Assembly: GCF_001949145.1 (NCBI RefSeq)
Contig: NW_019091442.1
Coordinates: forward strand, 1,041,531-1,105,530
Length of the DNA stretch: 64,000 nt
Origin: Acanthaster planci
Lineage: Eukaryota; Echinodermata; Asteroidea; Valvatida; Acanthasteridae
Direction: 5' to 3'
Position 1 is the stretch's first letter, and every line of letters starts with the position of its first letter. Below are positions 23,042-35,794 of the stretch, in pieces. Under the pieces are notes generated by a model. The model made no database searches and was not told the origin of the DNA. It saw only the letters and a program-made list of their open reading frames with translations. Both the position numbers and the translations under genes were made by a program.

Positions 23042-24758
23042 CTATACATGTACATCAACAAGTTAACATATTAAACAAATGCCACAAAACTGAGAGAGTA
23101 TCGTGTATCTTATATGCTGATTTGGTTGTTTGGCTTTTTCGGGATAAAAGCTACTAAGCTACTGTTTAGCAGTGATATTTATTTGAAACACTGCCTACTT
23201 GTTACACTTGGAGAACTTAAAATTGACGTAATTTATGTCAGAGTACAGCCTTGACGGGGATCTTCAATGAGGTCCATGAAAACTACATAAATTTACCAAT
23301 ACAAAATTTCAAACTAAACTTCACCACAAACACACAAAAAAATCAGAAACAATCAGGAAATCCTGTCTGGTGCACTCACTTTATGGTATTTATGATTATT
23401 TCTCCTTTCTAAAAGAATGCTACAGGACAACTTCGGGTCACTGCATTCTGTAATGTATAATTCAAGTCTTCAACATACAGTAACAACAGCACACGTCCCA
23501 GAACTATTCATTTGTCTTTGCATGACTGAGTTTTCACATGAAGCTGCAACTTTTAAGGTCCTAAGCGACCAGTGACAATCCGCATTGACATGTACCACCA
23601 CACACAGTAACCTTCAAGACTGCTCCTGAAGATTGACAGGATAGGGCAGTGTACTAGATTTCTTCAGAAATTTAAACAAAAAAGATGGTACTTCCTGATT
23701 ATTAAATTCAATTGAATTTGTTAATCTACAGGCTCTGTTGCTAAAGAATTTCAGTGAAATGCATCATTCTGCAAAAAATATATTTAATACTGCTTCTTTG
23801 CATTTACACATGTGTAAGGCAGGCTCTTAAAAATGAGCCTTTTTTAATAATGAATTTAGGGGATTCTTATATCCTGAAGTGAACAACATTACATTAATCC
23901 ACAATTAATTCATAATGAAATGAAGGGAGTCATGACTGATATTCGGAACACTGATGGCTGTGATCATCTTTCATCTTGATTAAAGTTGAATAATCAATGT
24001 CTTGAATGTCAACACTTATGTCAGACATGACTAGCCTGTAAATCCTAACCATTTATTTCAAAGAAAGGGTCATGTTTGCTAAATGCATACATGTAAACAG
24101 GATCAATGTACATGTAGATGTATGTGGAGAAAGATTATGGTCAACTGCTATGCAGCAGCCAAATGATGATGATGATGATTATGATGCACCCTTTTTTCAA
24201 TGTTAGTTTTATTCATGCTCATAATGGTAAGATTTTTGTGTTTTATATTTTTCTGGAAAAAGTAATGGTGAATTGAAATGCTCAAGTTGTCTAATAAATT
24301 TTTACGTCAATCGCAAATGAATTGTAAATTTAGAAATGTTGTATTTTTAATAGGTTTTAGAGATGTAACCACTAGGCAATCTGACCTCTGGGTTACAACC
24401 AAGAGGAAATAAACCAATAATAACATTTGCATTGGTAGCCAACCAAATGTCAATAAAATGTACATGTATGGAGTATGCTTAATTATCCCTAAATGATAAT
24501 ATTTATAAATTTGAAGATGCAAATTTGTGTTTAAATGACCAAACTCACCATTTTTTAATTTTGAAAATGGTTCATCTTTCGAAGAATATTCCATAATCTA
24601 TTAAATAACTATTCCCTTCTGTGTTAGGGGCCAGGGGTTTTGTATGCCATCTGGAGTAAATTGGCTTTGCCTTAACACAGTGGACTCCTTCTCAGCTGAC
24701 AATAATTGCATAATGTTCTTGCTTACATGGAGCTATGTGTACATGAACATGTACTTAC
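23042..24758. other. Ferlin intron, 1.7 kb
   Basis: AT-rich, with a short ATGATGATGATG run near 24163. Nothing else was recognised. Confidence 0.65.
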
Positions 24759-24802
24759 CAATCTCTCATTTGCAACTTCAGTTTCTCGCACATTGATGGA
24801 AA
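24759..24802 (-). CDS. Ferlin micro-exon (44 bp) in C2C
   Basis: It encodes FPSMCEKLKLQMRD and two bases of Trp, matching family FPSxCEKIKLxIxDW. The acceptor is acag|ttt and the donor attg|gtaagt. It sits about 80 bp left of a hAT-type element (24843-25055), so a mobile element landed very close to a splice acceptor. Confidence 0.92.
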
Positions 24803-25483
24803 CTGTAATTAAAAAAAAGCAAAGCTTTTTTAATAAGTGCATCGGTGTTGTACTTGAGTCCATCATAAGTCCTTTCACAAGTCTAGTCACAAGTCTAGTC
24901 ACAAGTCTAGTCACAAGTCTAGTCACTAGTCCTTTCACAAGTAACAGAGTGAACAACAACAAAAGAATGCTTTTGTCACAGCTCATTTGAATAGCTATAC
25001 ATGATTTGTGATAGAGGTGTGATGGACTTACAGGGGCTTTAGTACAGGGACACTGTATACGTACACTTGATCTTAAGAACTTGACATTCAGTTTAAAGAT
25101 CATGCTACAAAGAGTTGGTCATGTGTCCAAGTAATTCAAACAAAATTAGACAATATGTCTAAAAAATTGATTTAAGCAAATTACAAAAAATTTGTACAGG
25201 TTAAACCCTAAAAGTTCACAATCTTCTGATTTAAAATCAATGAATGTACATTTACATGGATTTATTAGAAAGCATGAAAAATGTGTTCACTCAAATAATC
25301 AAGAGGAAAGCTGGTCCAAAAACTCGACCCGATCCAGCATTCAATAAAAGAAGTTTTCATACTAAAAAAACATACTTTATCATGGTGTAATGCATTGCAA
25401 TTTCCAAAAATTTCAAGCCACCTAGGCAAACATGCAACAAAAGTTCACAAATTACATGTTCAATTTCATGCTACAGTTTTTAC
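24803..25483. other. Ferlin intron, 0.68 kb
   Basis: It contains the hAT-type element at 24843-25055. The remainder is AT-rich with no recognised feature. Confidence 0.7.
24843..25055. mobile_element. hAT-type element, diverged, with four CACAAGTCTAGT repeats
   Basis: The left end CGGTGTTGTACTTGAGTCC and a degraded right end ending ACACTG flank the shared core AACAACAAAAGAATGCTTTT and CATTTGAATAGCT. The left arm is a tandem CACAAGTCTAGT array (about 24880-24930). Flanking octamers do not match, so it is older or rearranged. Confidence 0.65.
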
Positions 25484-25552
25484 CCGGATTGGTACTCTGA
25501 GCTCCTGGTTCCAATCTGGATGATCATTGGTGTACTTCACATCAGTCTTGAC
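25484..25552 (-). CDS. Ferlin exon: C2C middle strands
   Basis: Twenty-three codons begin VKTDVKYTNDHPDWNQELRV and end PIR, matching family xxTxIxxxNxxPEWNQxxxxxIxFPS. The borders are cccag|gtc and ccgg|gtaaaa, phase 0 at both ends. Confidence 0.93.
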
Positions 25553-28405
25553 CTGGGATGGTGCATATCATAAAGAATATATACAACATCATCACATACA
25601 GTGATTAGCATGGCATTCTCAAACTAGTCTTTAAAATACATTAAGTTAACTGAAATAATCCATGAAAACCAGAATACACATTAAATTACTTGTCAATTTT
25701 CTACTTACTTTTGAAATTGCAAATGTATGAGGAAATAAAATTTGAAAGAAAAATTAGAAAATTACAAGGCACGTCTGCATAAAGCCAAATGATTGTCTAT
25801 CATTTCTATGGAGTCTTATTAGCATTTTGGCGATTTTCCTAATTACAATTTTGTTTTATCATTGTTTGAAATATAAGACCAATTAAAATGTTACATACAT
25901 GTACATGTTTATATGTACATGTAACCTGTGAAACAATTTGAATCCCCCAGATTAAAAACACTGTTGCTATACCTCGTGATTCGGGGCAGGCTGTTGCATA
26001 GTGACCACCATCTGGAATGGGCTGGTTCCTTTGTGCCCTTCATATCCACTGAGAATAGTGTATTGAACAGTGTGTCTCTTAGGTAAGTACATGTAAGCAA
26101 AAGCTTGCCTGAATCATGAGGTATGGTAAGTTTTTTTTAGAATAGAGAATTCAAACTGTTACATTCACATGAATTTAAAGAACTCAGTGTACCAGGTTTT
26201 ATTCAACTTTAACTCACAAAAGGATAATTTCAGAAATGGTATTTTTGTTTTCCAAATTTAGTTAGCCTTTGTATTATTGGTTGAGGAACAGGGAAAGGCA
26301 ACTCCTATACATTAACCCTAGTGATCCCTTACCAAGTCAAAAGTGATGTGTCATTTCTAAAACACCGATGCCACATGTACATGGACACCATATCAAATTT
26401 CTCTTCAAATCCTTGTGTTACATGTATATGTCATAATTTCTATGATGTTTGTATTGTTTGCTTTATTGCCAAAGACAATGATTAAATGATATTCGTCAAA
26501 TGTTTCATGAATTCAAATAAATACAATTACAAAGAACCATTCAGTGGCACATACTGTACATGCTCTGGCTTATAAAAAAGAGTTTGAAAAAGTTTGAATT
26601 TGAAATACAAAATATGCTAAGTTTATTTTTAGGAACGGTTTAGTCCTTTAAGTTAAGCTTAAATGGAATTTCACCAAGGTCACCTTCATGGGTTAATAAG
26701 GCCTTGGCCTTGCTTTACGAGAAGTCCACTTAAAACAAGTTACCCAAAAAATGGAAATGAGTTACATATCATCAAATAACATATAGTAACCCCCCACCAC
26801 AGACATGATGGGTCCACTAGAGATTACCCAAGTAACATTTCTACCACATGCATATTTCCCTATCACTGTCAGACCATTTGCTAAAGTTTGATCAACTGTA
26901 TTGTACCTTCTATCTACCACAATGTAAAGAGGAATCATGCCTATGATCTCCCTTCTTTTTCATTAGCACTCCTGCATCACAATGATAGGGGGAGATGGGT
27001 GGGAGTGCTACTCTGATACCTGTAACTATTCTCTAGTTGACCGCTTTTTGGGGGTCTACAGCATTCTTCTTATCCAAATAGCATCCAACTACATGTACAT
27101 GTATCTTCTGAAAGTTTAAGATGCAGTACTAAAGTTCCCGCTTTAAAAATATTGTTGTTCTGGCCCACAATAAGGTCAGAGGTATTTTATTATGGAAGTA
27201 TGGAGGTATGGTACTCCTGGCCCCATTGGGATGTACTGGAGCCTCATGATTAGACAGCTCTTTCATGGAAACTAAGTCAATTGTTAAGGGAGAAGGTGGA
27301 TGTTCCCCTATTTCACTTGGTTGGGTATATATTGACATATCGTGAAATTCTAAAATCTAATTTGATCTTGTAAAGTAGGGAACTCCCATTTGAGCATGCT
27401 GCTTTTTTTTGTTTCAACATACATGATTATTTTGTTGAGTCCAGTATGGTTTAAACACAACCGCTTTTGGTTGGTGAAACACTCTGACCGTAACTTTCTA
27501 AGGAATTTTGACTTTGGGGAAACAGTTTAGAAAAAAGGGTTGAAATTAAAGTTGCTTGTGGATGGTGGTTGGAGAAGGAAATTTACTGCTTGTACATGTA
27601 TGTATAAACCTTGGGACTTGAGTAAGTTAATTTTGGTAGTTCGTATTCCCAACAATATTACTGGTGGTTATGAAACATTTAACTCCTTATTAAATGGATT
27701 AGTGCATGTTGATAAAAAAATAAGGAATGTAAACCATAAATTCAAAACGTATGCTGTAGCAGGGCCGCATATTTTATGCCTTAAATGTAAATGAATCCAG
27801 TATATGCATATAAATGTACATTTACTTCTACTCTATATGATGCTGGGTCACTTTTAATTTACAGATGGTTCCATCATAATGTTGACTGTCGTTTATTTGT
27901 GTGGGTGTTTTGGGGGTTTCTTAAGGTTTTTTTTGCTTAACCCTCCTATGCAAATGTCATCTGGTACAATATTTTGAGCAGTCCTTTTCGCCTGTCAAGT
28001 GTCTGGTCTAACCTTCAGTGTTTAACTACCAATTTGTATGATTTTTATGGTGCCTTCCCACTGGCCTGCTTTCTGTTGATAAATCTTTCCCAGTCAGGTG
28101 GTTAGGGTTGGGTAGTTTGTGCATGGTGGCCAGCTAACAAAATATATGCCAGGTTGGGCCAAATTGGATTTGACCGTCCTTTGACTGCACCAACATTAAA
28201 GGGGTTAAGGTAACTTGGATTAATCTGAATTAATAATTGAATGTACATGTGATTGTTCTAATTTTTTATTCTAATTAAACCAGCAGTCTGTTTTCGTAAA
28301 TTGGTGGTTTTTGAAATTTCTTTACTCTGCATCCCTGTTTCCTTAATATTTTGGGTTATCCACCACCCCTCTCTGTGGTAAAAGTTAATCACTCGGTAAC
28401 ATTAC
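25553..28405. other. Ferlin intron, 2.85 kb
   Basis: AT-rich. A possible TTAA-flanked element at 27941-28204 is listed separately. No exon or transposase frame was recognised. Confidence 0.65.
27941..28204. mobile_element. Possible TTAA-flanked element, 264 bp
   Basis: TTAA (27937-27940 and 28205-28208) brackets CCCTCCTATG and, inverted, CCCCTTTAAT. The ends match only weakly, so this is a tentative piggyBac-like MITE. Confidence 0.35.
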
Positions 28406-28509
28406 CTTCTTTCCAGCGAAGGACGCAATCAAGTATGGGTCCACAAGCTCCTTTTTGCCACTTCCAGATCCTAGTATGTTCTTGATACCCTCAAACAATC
28501 CAGCATCCA
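28406..28509 (-). CDS. Ferlin exon: C2C calcium-loop region
   Basis: After the split Met codon it reads DAGLFEGIKNILGSGSGKK, then ELVDPYLIASFAGKK. The Asp of MD and the Asp of VDPY are where C2C coordinates calcium in the family. The loop between them contains a GSGSG spacer. The acceptor ataag|tgg has a poor pyrimidine tract and the donor is gaag|gtaatg. The product is well matched to FxxVKxIFG...KKxLVDPFVEVSFAGKK of relatives. Confidence 0.93.
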
Positions 28510-30128
28510 CTTATTAATAAACACACATAAAAGATCACGATTACATTTTACAATCAGCATTTTGGTTAAACACACTACACAAGCATCCACACCACTTGCA
28601 CAGTTTGAAGCAATATTGCATATCGATTTTACATTCAAATTCAGTCATAGTGGTACACGTAAGCCTTGCACAAACTTGCTGTAATAAAAATGAGAGTAAG
28701 ATAGGCACTGCGACAATGACAAAAAGTAACCATAAACCATCTTCAATTCATCACGTACTTGCAACTCAAGTGAATTGATCAAATTAAAATAATCAACATG
28801 GATTTATTATACCATGGTAACAGACTGTGAATTCTAATTGGTCATGAATTAATCACATGGTTTACCACAACCATGCATGCATACTGGTAAGAAATGCATC
28901 AGAAATGTACGTCATGGTACATGAATAATGTACATGTATCTCTCCTTAATCTGTCCCACTGCTGAAAATGTCCTCTCCGCTGCAATGTATTATATTAGTG
29001 TGACCTTAAATATGAAGATATACACTTGTATGCTCGTACTATGCAACCTTATGTATACATGCAAGGTGAAGCACTGTTTCTGCAACAACTGCCGCTGTTT
29101 ATCAGTTATTTATCATTCGTCTCTGTTCCTTTTCCCCCCTTTCTTAACTGTGTCAATTTTACCATTACCAGACCTGTTGCCTGACCAGAGACGGGGGGAG
29201 GGTTGTCAAACCTTGGCACTGTGAACAAATATTTTTATACAAAGGTCGATCATAATGTGCTTTGGAACACAAAACAAACTAGTTTTATGTTTGTCGTGAA
29301 CCAAAGGATGCATGTAAGACTTGCATGGGCCCCTACTTCAGTTTTTAAGTTCACAGCGTATCATAAATTGGCCCATTATATGAATTTGCTCTTCACCCAG
29401 CATGTTGAATCGGGCGCTGGCTGACGAGCGAATGATATGAACATTATTACCTTAAAAATTTCTAAAAAATCCCACACAAAAATTCAAAAAAGTGACAAAT
29501 TGTAGTAAATCATTATTTCCTCCACTCGCCTAACTAAAAATTGTTTTAAAAAATTGGGGGCGCATTTCATTTGACACCTCGGGTAAAAATCAGAAAATCG
29601 GACCCCCAAAAAATGTCATCGGAACATTGTAGCGGGTGTGTGAAATTTATTTATGTGACATTTATGTATCGGAATATTTGGAGTTTGATTAAATTTCATC
29701 TTTTGTGAAAATGGAAGTAAAATATTGATTGCTCCATACACAAATGTTAAAAGCGGTTAGGGCACGACACGGTGTTTAGTGACTGATTTCATTCTTCAAA
29801 TGTTTCTGTATAAGCCGCCCAGAGTTCAGTATAAACTGCAGAGCTATTTTCCCTATAACCCTACATTAAAACTATATTTATTGAGAAAAAAAAAAAACAC
29901 CACCAACGAGAAGAACTCGGAAGCGAGCGGGGGGTTTGTTTGAATCTCCCAATCCCCCTCCCAGCCTACACTTGACATGACACCTTTCTTGACCTACGGA
30001 CTTGACTCAGATCACTTCCTTCCAATGGCTGGATGCCACTACAATCACAAATTCAGTGACTTCAACACCTTTCTGAGTAAATCCATTTCCAAGAGTAATT
30101 ACCAAACGTTACTGTAAAAAAGTCTTAC
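28510..30128. other. Ferlin intron, 1.6 kb
   Basis: It includes a GGAAGCGAGCGGGGGG motif near 29920 resembling the GGGAGCGAAGCGACC block at 63495. No exon or mobile protein was seen. Confidence 0.6.
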
Positions 30129-30211
30129 TTTGTGGGATGTCTTCAGCATTGTACACTTTGACAATGAACATGCCTTTCCTCAACTGCATGCCAGCTGGGC
30201 GAAGTAAATTG
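30129..30211 (-). CDS. Ferlin exon: start of C2C
   Basis: It encodes NLLRPAGMQLRKGMFIVKV and then YNAEDIPQ, the first strands and first calcium loop side of C2C (family NLLxPAG...VKIYxAEDIPQ). The acceptor is tgtag|caa and the donor caaa|gtaaga. It starts with one base and ends with one base of split codons. Confidence 0.94.
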
Positions 30212-30486
30212 CTACAAAATAGCACAAACGATCAAATATGGTTATTATCTGTCGACTCATTTAATTTAGTGCACTCTCATAACACGCCAGGGATAAAAAT
30301 GCAATTTAAATCCCGTTTAAGCAAGAAATATGTTCCAAATTGCACAAGACATCGTATTATTATTATCCTGAGAAGAAATTGGTCCACAAGCCAAGTCATG
30401 TACAAAAATGAATTTTCCACCATGCATCCAGCTTTCATTTATTTCATTACTAAGCCTCTCAAGAGAGAAACAAAAATGATACTAAC

Positions 30487-30524
30487 GTTTCTATGTCATC
30501 AGAGTCGTCACACTTTTTGAAAAC
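30487..30524 (-). CDS. Ferlin micro-exon (38 bp) before C2C
   Basis: The exon encodes VFKKCDDSDDIE plus two bases of a split Thr codon. It equals the acidic spacer before C2C (family DSDDVESN). The borders are tgcag|gtt and gaaac|gttagt. Phase continues with both neighbours, and skipping it would shift the frame. It lies only 275 bp from the next exon. Confidence 0.88.
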
Positions 30525-31288
30525 CTGCAAAAGACAAAAGATTAAAGTCTTTAAGAATCTTTCTATCACAAATTTTAATGGTTTTTAATTTTGTAGTTGG
30601 TATTTGATAGCTGGGTTATGCCATGTCAGACCAACACACTTTTTGACCTTAGGTCTTCAAATTTTGATAAAAATTGCTGTGCTGTAGGCATTGATGAGTG
30701 AAAAAAGACATACCAGGTTTTGGCATGATCTGCCGCTCCATGTGGTGAGGGCAGAGATCACCAGAAATAGACAGGTTTAGCTTCAAACATTTACACCCTT
30801 TTTGTAAAATTCATATCTCCACAAACTTTCACCAAACAAAATGTGGTATGCAAATGAGGTATCAAAATAATGTGAATTACATGCCCTAATCAACCATGCT
30901 GTAAATACTAAGTTTTGTAAAAAGTGGGTCACTATGAACTTTGACACACCACCTTCACCTTTGACCCATTTTAAAAGTAAAGTATCATTTTAAAAAATCA
31001 ATGAAACATTTTGAAAGTGTGTTTCCTTCACTTTTAGATGCCGTTTAAGTCTTTCTGGGATCTTTACAACTGAAAAAATTCCGGCTTTTTTAACTGTTGG
31101 TAGGCTACAAATAATTATGTCAATTTATAGCCTTAACATTATCGGTTACAATTACTACATGCACATATTTCAAAAAATTTGCTACAATTATTCCTACATG
31201 TAGCTTTTACAGAGTGAAAAGCCACATAAATCTCCTGACATTTTTCCATTAAAAGTTCTTGGAGGATCTCAAATTAATGACTATTCAT

Positions 31289-31477
31289 CAGTGTTGTAGT
31301 CGAGACCATCACAAGACCACCCACAAGACCAGAAACAAACCAGTCACAAGTAACAGTGTGAACAATGACAAATGAATGCTTTTGTTGCAGTTCATTTGAA
31401 TAGCGAGTTACTTGAATTCAGACTGGAGGTCTTGTGTTGGTCTGGTGTGGTCTTAAGTGGTCTCGACTACAACACTG
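31289..31477. mobile_element. hAT-type non-autonomous element, 189 bp
   Basis: CAGTGTTGTAGTCGAGACC and GGTCTCGACTACAACACTG are a perfect 19-base inverted pair. Flanking octamers CTATTCAT (31281-31288) and CTATTTAT (31478-31485) differ at one base. The interior has ACAAGACC repeats and the shared core GTGAACAATGACAAATGAAT plus CAGTTCATTTGAATAGC, in the opposite orientation to the copy at 16763. Confidence 0.92.
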
Positions 31478-33424
31478 CTATTTATACAGCTACACTTTCC
31501 CTTTAAAGCTCCAGCACTGTGATCTCTGCACAGGTTTAAAGCCACTACATGTACATGTACATGTATTTACCAGTACATGTATCGATGAAATGTGATGGAT
31601 ATATTGATCAAGATAACCAAGAATGGCACAGTTAATATTCTTCTCAGTGAAAGAAAGAACCTCCGTTCAAAATATTAGTTTATCAAAATATCAATCAACG
31701 TCTGGCCCACAATTCTACAGGTATGCACCAGTAGAATTACACTCTCAAGTTTCACTGAACACCTACCGGTACGTGTAACTGAAATTGAGACACTAATTTT
31801 AATTGATTAGGGTATTAGTAAAATAGTCAAATAGTAAAATAGGAGATTTTATACGTTCAGGGCTCCTAACATTTACTGGACTCGATTCCTCATTAAAAGT
31901 AGAAAATAAGGCACACTACAAAGGCATCTTTTTGTCAGTTACCTGATCTTATTTATCAGTTTTAGAAATTACACAGTGAATTGAATAGACAGACCAAAAC
32001 CAGACCATATACTGTTCTGCTTCTTGCATTGAAAAGAGTAACAATTGGCAGACTGCAATTTCAAAAATTGATTTCTAAGTTGAGGCAAAACACAAAAACA
32101 TGTCCTTGTTTCATTTTCCAGCTTGGAAACTCCTTTAAATGTATTTCTATTCCTGCCACCCTAAAACTTTACAATGGAATGTTCAATACCAAGGTAGCAG
32201 AATTCACTTCACTGACTGTGACAAAGTGATTTTAATGCTGAATGAAAAGTAAATCTGCAGTAAATCTATGCATTAACTTATCACTTACATTTGCGCGTGT
32301 TCCATGCTGCTTTCTTAACAACTGGTAAAGTTATTCTGTTGGTTCTAATTTCATAAACTAAAACTACACTAAAAAAAAGTGCACTTAACACAGGGTACAT
32401 ATATTTCACAGGGATGCCAGTGGCTTGCAGTCCAAAGTCAGACAATTTTGGAAGTGGGTAAAGTAGGTGTAAAGTACAAGAAAATATGGATGGAAAATAT
32501 GTGTGCAGGGACATGACTTTAATAACTAGCTGCACACAATGAACACCTATGGCTAAATACAACTGAGTATCCTGCCCCCTTTTCTAACAAACTACATGTA
32601 CCTGTACATTGTACTGTTGAAAGAGTACGGCTTTTTTTTGCTTGCAAAAATGTAAACATTTCTGTTAGTTGTCTTGTGAGGCTAGCAATACCTTACCAGC
32701 GAAACAAAATGTAAATTTGGCAGCACATGATGTGCTGTGTTTTACATCCATCTTCCGTAAAGTGTATGTAACCTTAGTCCCAAACCCAACATCCAATGCT
32801 TCTTAAAATTCTGGCCAGTTTAGGATGAACTTTTTTTCACACTCCCATGAACAACAAACTGTACATTTTCACCACTTTCAACTTCCATTTTGACACCTTT
32901 AGAAGTCAAAACTTTAAAAGGTGATTTCCGATGTTCCACCAAAAGGCTCGGGTATAGCGATACTAAGTGAGCTCAGTCTATCATGGATAAGAAATACCCT
33001 TCAGGATGAGTTGCAAAAACCGGCACATACCAAAGATGGGGTGTGGGCACTGGAATGTACAGAATACTAATTGAAAAAAACGTAAACCACACCATGACCG
33101 CAAAATCCTACCGTGGGCCCATTATAGCCAGTGTGTTGGCAGGTCAACTGATGGCTCTTTGCGGTGGTTGCAGCAATTCATTGCAGATCTTTGTGTATAC
33201 CGCACGCGCCATACGTATGGAAGTTATGTCTGGCCTAACGGTCTGGCCCACAAACCACAGTATGCTCATGCTCAGTGTACCAACCAAATGACTGCAACAC
33301 AACCTTTGAAGATGCCAAGCGATCCGTGCTCCCCGTTAGAAATTTTTAGCAAGGGATCATTTCACATAGAGATTTCTCTGTGGTTAGACTACTCATACAA
33401 AACTTAGCTATGATGGAGAAGACC

Positions 33425-34935
33425 AGAACTTGAAGGCCTTGCCAACTGCCGATAAGGTTAAATTCATGGAACAAATTTAAAATCAGTGAGCAAAAGGAAA
33501 GGCAGACATTGCCGTGGAATGGGGAATGACACAATCCACACTGTGTACAATTACGAAAAACAAGGAGACCGTGACGAAGCAGTTTGAGAGCCAATCTGTC
33601 TCTCCAACAAGAAAGCCCTTGAGAATGGCAGCATATCCTGAGGTGAAGGAAGCTCTTCTGACATGGTTCAAGGCTGTGCGTACCGAGAACATCCCGGTTT
33701 CGGGGCCAATTTTGCAAGCAAAGGCCGGATCCCTCGCTACGCCGTTGGGCCATACCGACTTTGCCTGCATTGATGGATGGCTGTCTCGGATGGCTGCTGG
33801 AGAAGGAGCTGCCGTCACCTCTGATATGACAAAAGATTGGTTAGAAACCGGCCTTCCTAAGGTTCTTGCGGCATACGCTCCGAGAGACATCCTCAATGTT
33901 GACAAACTGGCATTTTCTATCGTCTTCTGCCCGACCGGTCACTCACCTTTAAGGGAGACATGCAACAGAGGTAAATAAAGCAAGGAGTGCCTTACGGCAT
34001 TGATATGTGCCAACACGGATGGGAATGAGAATATGCCCCTGCTTGTCATTGGCAAGTCCAAGAAGCCTTGTTGTTTTGCAAGCGTCACATCGCTGCCGAC
34101 CAAGTACAGGTATGAGGCCAAAAAAACTGCCTGGATGACATCCAAATTCTTCGAGGAATGGGTGTGAAATGTGGACAAACTGTACCAAACAAAAAAACGC
34201 AAGGTTGCAATCATCAATGACAACTGCCCTGCTCATCCACACATGCCAGGTTTGCAGAATGTGAAGTTGATCTTTCTGACCAAGAACACAATCGCCAAAC
34301 TCCAGCCCATGGAGCAGGGGGTCATTCAAAACTTGAAAACCCACAATCGTCGCCAGCTAATCATGTCACTCCTTGGAGCTGTGGAAAAGAAGGAGTACAA
34401 CCCCACCATGCTGGACACCATGATTCTTCTCAAGAAATCATGGAAAATGGTCAAGGAATCCACAATCGCACACTGTTTCGAGCATGCTGGCTTCAAGAAG
34501 AACGCTACAGCCGAAGACACGGATCAAGATGAGCCCGACAGCAGCACCAACCCCGCCGATCCAAACAATGATCTCTTCGATCAACTTTGAGAAGCCAGGA
34601 TGGAAATCCCAATGGAAACCATGCTGGAGTTGTACATTGCAGTTGACGCAAAAATGAGATCCACCATGGAGCTCACCGATGACGCTATCATAGATGCCGT
34701 ATCCTCCGCTGTAGATGAGGATAAGGCTGATGAGGATGAAGATGACACTTCCCCCTCCCGGCCATCTCCGTTGCTGAAGTTATGGAGTGTATGGACAAGA
34801 TGCGCAACTTTGCATTGCAGAACAGCAACACTGAGGACATGTTTGACTGAATCTCTGACATGGAGAGAGATTGTTGGCCTTATTCCGAAGGGCACGGCAA
34901 AACAGAAAAAGATCACAGACTTCTTCAAGCAGTAA
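33425..34935 (+). pseudogene. Decayed Tigger/pogo-type transposase
   Basis: Tigger elements are Tc1/mariner-superfamily DNA transposons with a CENP-B-like helix-turn-helix and a DDE domain. Seen in order: an N-terminal part with KGKADIAVEWGMTQSTLCTI and TKNKE (about 33490-33560), the CENP-B-type block with ALLTWFKAVRTENIPVSGP, the first catalytic Asp in NVDK (33901), then after a frameshift FYRLLPDRSLTFKGD, LLVIGKSKKPCCF, the second Asp in IINDNCPAHP (34219) and KLQPMEQGVIQNLK, where the usual Asp reads Glu (34312). The C-terminus is the typical KQKKITDFFKQ, with stop at 34933-34935. Frameshifts near 33910-34170 and an in-frame stop at 34588-34590 make it a pseudogene. Terminal repeats were not located. 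Confidence 0.9.
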
Positions 34936-34936
34936 C

Positions 34937-35794
34937 CAGTGTTGTATCCGAGACCTTGATGTCCAAGACCGAGACCAAGACCGAGACCAAGACCGAGACC
35001 AAGACCGAGACCTACTCAAACAAGACCAAGACCAGGACTTTGAGACCGAGGCTTTTGCAGGTCGAGACTGAGACCGAAACCAACCATAAACGAATGTTTA
35101 GTTTCTACCAAAAGGTAAATAGGGACAAACATACGGCAGTACAATTAAGTACAAAAAAAAATAAAATGAAAACATTAGCATAAACTCACACACACACACA
35201 AATAGGTCAAATATTTGTTATGTACCACATAAAAGACAGAATGAAAACACTTTCACACATGCACACAATTCATAGCGTGCGCACACACACAGACTGGTTC
35301 CCGCCCTGGCCCCACGTCAAGCAGGACACTACGTAGGGAACGGGAACCAGTCTAGTGTGCAGCTATTCACAACCTCATCTCCATGGTGTTAAGCAGCATG
35401 GCTACTCTGGATTGGAAATAAGTTACAACTTGGGACAAGGTTGTATCATGCTGAACTGACTAGTCTTCATTCCAGCATCAATTTCATTGTTTATTGAAAA
35501 AAATCTGAACATTACTGTGTTGTATTTATATCAGTGAATGAAGATTTGACTCGGGAGGAGGTAATTTTGCCTTTTGCAACAGCCTGCATGCATGGTAGCT
35601 AAATACGCATTCTGTTATGGTCTCGACTGGTCTCGAGGGGAAGACCTGAGACTATGGCATCCGAGACCGAGACCAAGACTGGCACTTTCGAGACTGAGAC
35701 CCGCCCTCCCAAGACCGAGACTTTGACAGGGCGAGACCAAGACCGCAAAAAAAAGGTCTTGAGACCGGTCTTGGTCTCGAGATCTACAACACTG
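34937..35794. mobile_element. hAT-type element, 858 bp, with GAGACC arms
   Basis: CAGTGTTGTA opens and TACAACACTG closes it, and a perfect 8-bp duplication GCAGTAAC flanks it (34929-34936 and 35795-35802). That octamer includes the TAA stop of the Tigger transposase. The left arm is a CCGAGACCAAGA tandem array (about 34950-35070). The right arm (about 35616-35784) is the same array inverted and more diverged. The middle is AT-rich with ACAC runs and holds a 63-bp hairpin. No transposase frame is present. Confidence 0.93.
35291..35353. repeat. 63-bp hairpin AGACTGGTTCCCG...CGGGAACCAGTCT
   Basis: A perfect 13-base inverted pair encloses 37 bases. It lies inside the 858-bp hAT-type element and could be a nested micro-element. 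Confidence 0.6.

Noticed and set aside
33159-33407. Frames before the Tigger transposase as a separate gene
   Set aside because: No family recognised. Probably the 5' part of the transposon or unrelated noncoding DNA.
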